A DNA stretch of 64,000 nucleotides from Symsagittifera roscoffensis (taxonomy: Eukaryota; Xenacoelomorpha; Acoela; Convolutidae), in the NCBI RefSeq assembly GCF_963678635.1, contig NC_087062.1, positions 43,290,395 through 43,354,394 on the forward strand, given 5' to 3'. The position numbers were made by a program, and so were the translations under genes. Below the pieces are notes generated by a model. That model did no database searches, was not told the DNA's origin, and saw only the letters and a program-made list of their open reading frames with translations. Below are positions 61,651 to 64,000 of the stretch, piece after piece (positions within the stretch are counted from its first letter, which is position 1; each line of letters begins with the position of its first letter).

Positions 61651-62120
61651 ATTGACAAATTAGCAAAACAGCTGTTAAAATATTCAACAGTCTACGCAAC
61701 ATCAAAATTTGACGTTGGGAAAATCAGTTCATCACTACATCTCCCGTTAAAACCTGACGCAGTTTTTGAAAAACAAAGAGCTAGTAAAGTACCAATTCAT
61801 TTACACGACAAAGTAAATAGATTACTTGATATTTTAGAACAATACAAAAAAATCTCACCAGTAAATAAAGAAGAACAACCAAAAGGTAACACATTTATTA
61901 ACCCTGTTATCATTCTAGCAAAAGGAGAATCATTAAAAATAGTTTTAGACGCTAGATACCTCAATTCACTAATTGACGAATCGAAATGCAATTGGCCTAT
62001 TGAACCAATACAAGTTATCTTAACAAAAGTAAAAGGAAAATACTTTACAACCGCAGATATGAACAGTGCATACAATCAAATGCCACTAGATGAACAATCA
62101 CGACGTTTAACACAATTCAC
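61651..62120 (+). pseudogene. pol: Element C reverse transcriptase remnant (palm 5' part)
   Basis: One frame encodes PLKPDAVFEKQRASKVPIHL, NTFINPVIILAKGESLKIVL, DARYLNSLIDESKCNWPIEP and TTADMNSAYNQMPLDEQSRR with the strand-A Asp. It then breaks: no F-G-L/I or Y-x-D-D block follows. Instead the sequence jumps near 62119 to RNase H C-terminal sequence, so more than half of RT and most of RNase H are deleted. Confidence 0.7.
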
Positions 62121-62390
62121 CGAGTTTATAGATTTCAATTAATTCTAATGAAATTTCTTAACTTACATATAGTTTGGACAGCAGGAAAGAATCTTGCATT
62201 ACCAGATACATTAAGTCGAAATACACCACCTGAATTACTTACACAAAAAACTACAGTTGAATTACCCAAAAATATAAAATTTTACCTTGCAAAAGACGAA
62301 ACTTCATCCCAACTAGAATGCGAATATGCAGTAAAAACTGACATTGAACAATCACAAATAAATAATCTACAACACTTCCCACTTTACTAA
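62120..62390 (+). pseudogene. pol: Element C RNase H C-terminal tail
   Basis: From H-R-V-Y-R-F-Q-L-I the sequence continues MKFLNLHIVWTAGKNLALPD and TLSRNTPPELLTQKT, the end of RNase H (H-x3-A/P-D-x-L-S-R type). The catalytic Asp/Glu residues are absent because of the deletion at about 62119. The frame ends at 62390. Confidence 0.6.
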
Positions 62391-63018
62391 GATTGCCAAA
62401 ATAGTCACTACGAAGTTGATCTACTAGGAACCTCAACTTTCAAACCAATTCCATACTCACAATGGATAAAAAATAACACCCAACAAAAGCGAATAAAACA
62501 ACACTAGTATAAATAAAAAAATTTTCCATTAATTGAAAAAGAAGATTTAACTGATAAAATAAATTTATCAGGACCACAAACAAATGACACAAAATACACA
62601 ATAAATCAAGTTTTTTGACCTCCATGACCCACTTGACACAATTCCCTTATCAAAATTAGAAATTGGAAATATTTTTGTCCCTCCAACAGATAAAATTACA
62701 CTTGAACTCTTATAACAATATCAAAATCTTGACCCAGTAATTAGACAACTAAAATCATGGCACATATACAAAACTAAGCCCGTAAAAGCAGATACCACAA
62801 TTTTAAGAAATTTAATAATACAACAATTAATGAAAACACAGACCTTCTAGAATATCAATTAAATGATTCTAAAGTTCCCTGTCTCCCTTTAAGTATGATA
62901 CTAATAGCTTTTAACATTTCACATACACAAAATACTAAAGCACACTCTGGATCAGAGAAAACATATTCAAACTTTACACAAAAATTTTTATTTCCCAAAT
63001 GCACCAATTTGGATAAAA
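62391..63018 (+). pseudogene. Element C RNase H-integrase connection, decayed
   Basis: Only broken frames: YEVDLLGTSTFKPIPYSQWI, LIEKEDLTDKINLSGPQTND and, near 62890-62990, LLAFNISHTQNTKAHSG with two His of the integrase zinc finger. The Cys pair CNDCIVC is in the next frame (63019). Confidence 0.45.
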
Positions 63019-63840
63019 GTGTTATGCAATGATTGTATAGTATGTCCGCTAAATAAACCTTATCCAAATCAAAAACAAATAGCACAAAAACAAGATTTTA
63101 AAGGACAAAGTTTAAATTTTAACCATTGTGTTTCATTCGATACAAGAGGACCAATTTCACCATCCTCTGAAGGAAACTCCTACATTATGGTTATTGTTGA
63201 TGCATTTACACATTATGTAGCACTCAACCCAGTACCACATTGTAATGCTTATCATGCTTACACAACACTTTATGAACACTGGATAGCTAAATTCGGATTA
63301 CCCGAAATCTTAGTTACAGATAACGGTACAGAATTCATAAATAATGAAATCATCACACTATGTCACTTATATAACATCAAACATAAACCACGTACATCTC
63401 ATGCACCTTGGACAAACGGTTTAGTCGAAGGTATGAACCGTTCACTACAAGAATATCTTAGATGTATCATAAATGGAAATGATACAAGATACACAGAATG
63501 GTCAGCAGATGTAAAATTATTTCCCTTAGCATATAATTCACAAATTACGACAACTCTAGGAATGTCACCATACGAAATGGTTTTTAATCAAAAGCCACGT
63601 AAGCCAATTATGTTTACAGCAATCTCTCATAAAAATGCACAAGGTTATTGCCAACCAAATAAAGACTCAGTTTGTTATAACCTACCTTTACACACGCATG
63701 ATGAAGATCATTTTCATCACCCACAAATCCTTAAATTAGCCTCCGGCACACACACCCAATGGATTTTAAATAGAGATAAAAAACACAATGAAATTTACCA
63801 AAGAGTAACAAAAAAAATTGTTACAAAGGCAAAACATTAA
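63019..63840 (+). CDS. pol: Element C integrase (zinc-finger end and catalytic core)
   Basis: 273 codons. Starts at the Cys pair of the zinc finger (CNDCIVC), then the core: SFDTRGPISPSSEGNSYIMV with the first Asp, IVDAFTHYVALNPV, LVTDNGTEFINNE with the second Asp, HAPWTNGLVEGMNRSLQEYL with the Glu 35 residues later (D,D35E). YNSQITTTLGMSPYEMVFNQ follows. All catalytic residues are present. Integrase inserts element DNA into the host genome. The counted start lacks the two His upstream. Confidence 0.8.
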   Translation: MLCNDCIVCPLNKPYPNQKQIAQKQDFKGQSLNFNHCVSFDTRGPISPSSEGNSYIMVIVDAFTHYVALNPVPHCNAYHAYTTLYEHWIAKFGLPEILVTDNGTEFINNEIITLCHLYNIKHKPRTSHAPWTNGLVEGMNRSLQEYLRCIINGNDTRYTEWSADVKLFPLAYNSQITTTLGMSPYEMVFNQKPRKPIMFTAISHKNAQGYCQPNKDSVCYNLPLHTHDEDHFHHPQILKLASGTHTQWILNRDKKHNEIYQRVTKKIVTKAKH

Positions 63841-63862
63841 CGAACAAATTAATTCCCGTTTA

Positions 63863-64000
63863 CACCAGCCTCAGATTTAAAAATTGGAACATTTGTCTTA
63901 ATACCTAATTTTAATACACAAAAAGGAATTTCTACAAATTTACAACCCCTTTGCAAAGGACCATACCAAATAATTGCTAAACCCACTGACGTAACATATA
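63863..64000 (+). pseudogene. pol: Element C integrase C-terminal region, frameshifted, cut by window end
   Basis: In a different phase from the core, FTPASDLKIGTFVLIPNFNT and LCKGPYQIIAKPTDV give the SH3-like strands that normally follow the core. The indel is between 63820 and 63865. It continues past base 64000. Confidence 0.55.

Larger units (their letters stand above)
55600..64000 (+). mobile_element. Element C: AT-rich Ty3/gypsy-type element, decayed, runs off window
   Basis: Plus strand order is upstream small frames, capsid protein (57706-59457), zinc knuckle and protease (59550-60866), RT remnant (61651-62120), RNase H tail (62120-62390), integrase finger, core and C-terminal region (62890-64000). 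Its base composition is much more AT-rich than elements A and B. Many stops and frameshifts. The left end is not defined: no LTR could be recognised. Confidence 0.75.

Overview
The window is eukaryotic nuclear DNA, almost certainly from an invertebrate animal. It holds one exon that closely fits the metazoan Rab GEF MADD (3520-3719, minus), one large exon of a major-facilitator transporter (49343-50711, plus) with a clear splice acceptor, and a great deal of transposon DNA. No bacterial features are present. The species cannot be named from the sequence. A run of 200 N (47842-48041) is an assembly gap.

Layout. 1-3.5 kb: a GIY-YIG endonuclease fragment (Penelope-like), a diverged dispersed repeat and a ~170-bp tandem repeat. 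3.5-3.7 kb: MADD exon. 3.98-5.85 kb: a dead non-LTR-type element (minus) with a PHD finger followed by a reverse transcriptase. 6.3-7.6 kb: a decayed ORF and a divergent LTR copy in plus orientation. 8205-31559: element A, a very large Ty3/gypsy-type LTR retroelement on the minus strand with ~0.9-kb LTRs at both ends. 31560-47841: element B, a related element on the minus strand, with only 212 bp of its 3' LTR visible and its 5' end lost in the gap. A abuts the broken LTR of B and seems nested in it. 48-51.4 kb: transporter exon flanked by two copies of an unclassified repeat. 51.6-51.9 kb: large foldback. 52-55.5 kb: AT-rich DNA without a supported gene. About 55.6-64 kb: element C, an AT-rich, decayed Ty3/gypsy-type element on the plus strand that runs off the end.

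Elements A and B share an unusual plan. In element order this is an N-terminal ORF, gag with two CCHC knuckles, aspartic protease, RT, RNase H, a long acidic linker, integrase, and then a conserved C-terminal domain resembling the small Poa1/OARD1-type macrodomain. A non-coding spacer follows, then a second coding unit with an SGNH (GDSL-type) hydrolase domain, and finally a conserved terminal protein. Element B carries about 6 kb of further unidentified reading frames between the SGNH and terminal proteins; element A lacks them. Both copies contain stops and frameshifts, so these copies are inactive as read, but the shared domains imply a selected ancestral design.

Element A also contains structures not explained by ordinary transposition: a tandem array of scrambled integrase pieces in 383-bp and 577-bp units, an exact in-frame 933-bp repeat of the integrase C-terminal region, a 14-bp minisatellite in the leader, and a 3' UTR patchwork that includes a perfect 37-bp-arm hairpin and a 37-bp piece copied from the start of the gag region.
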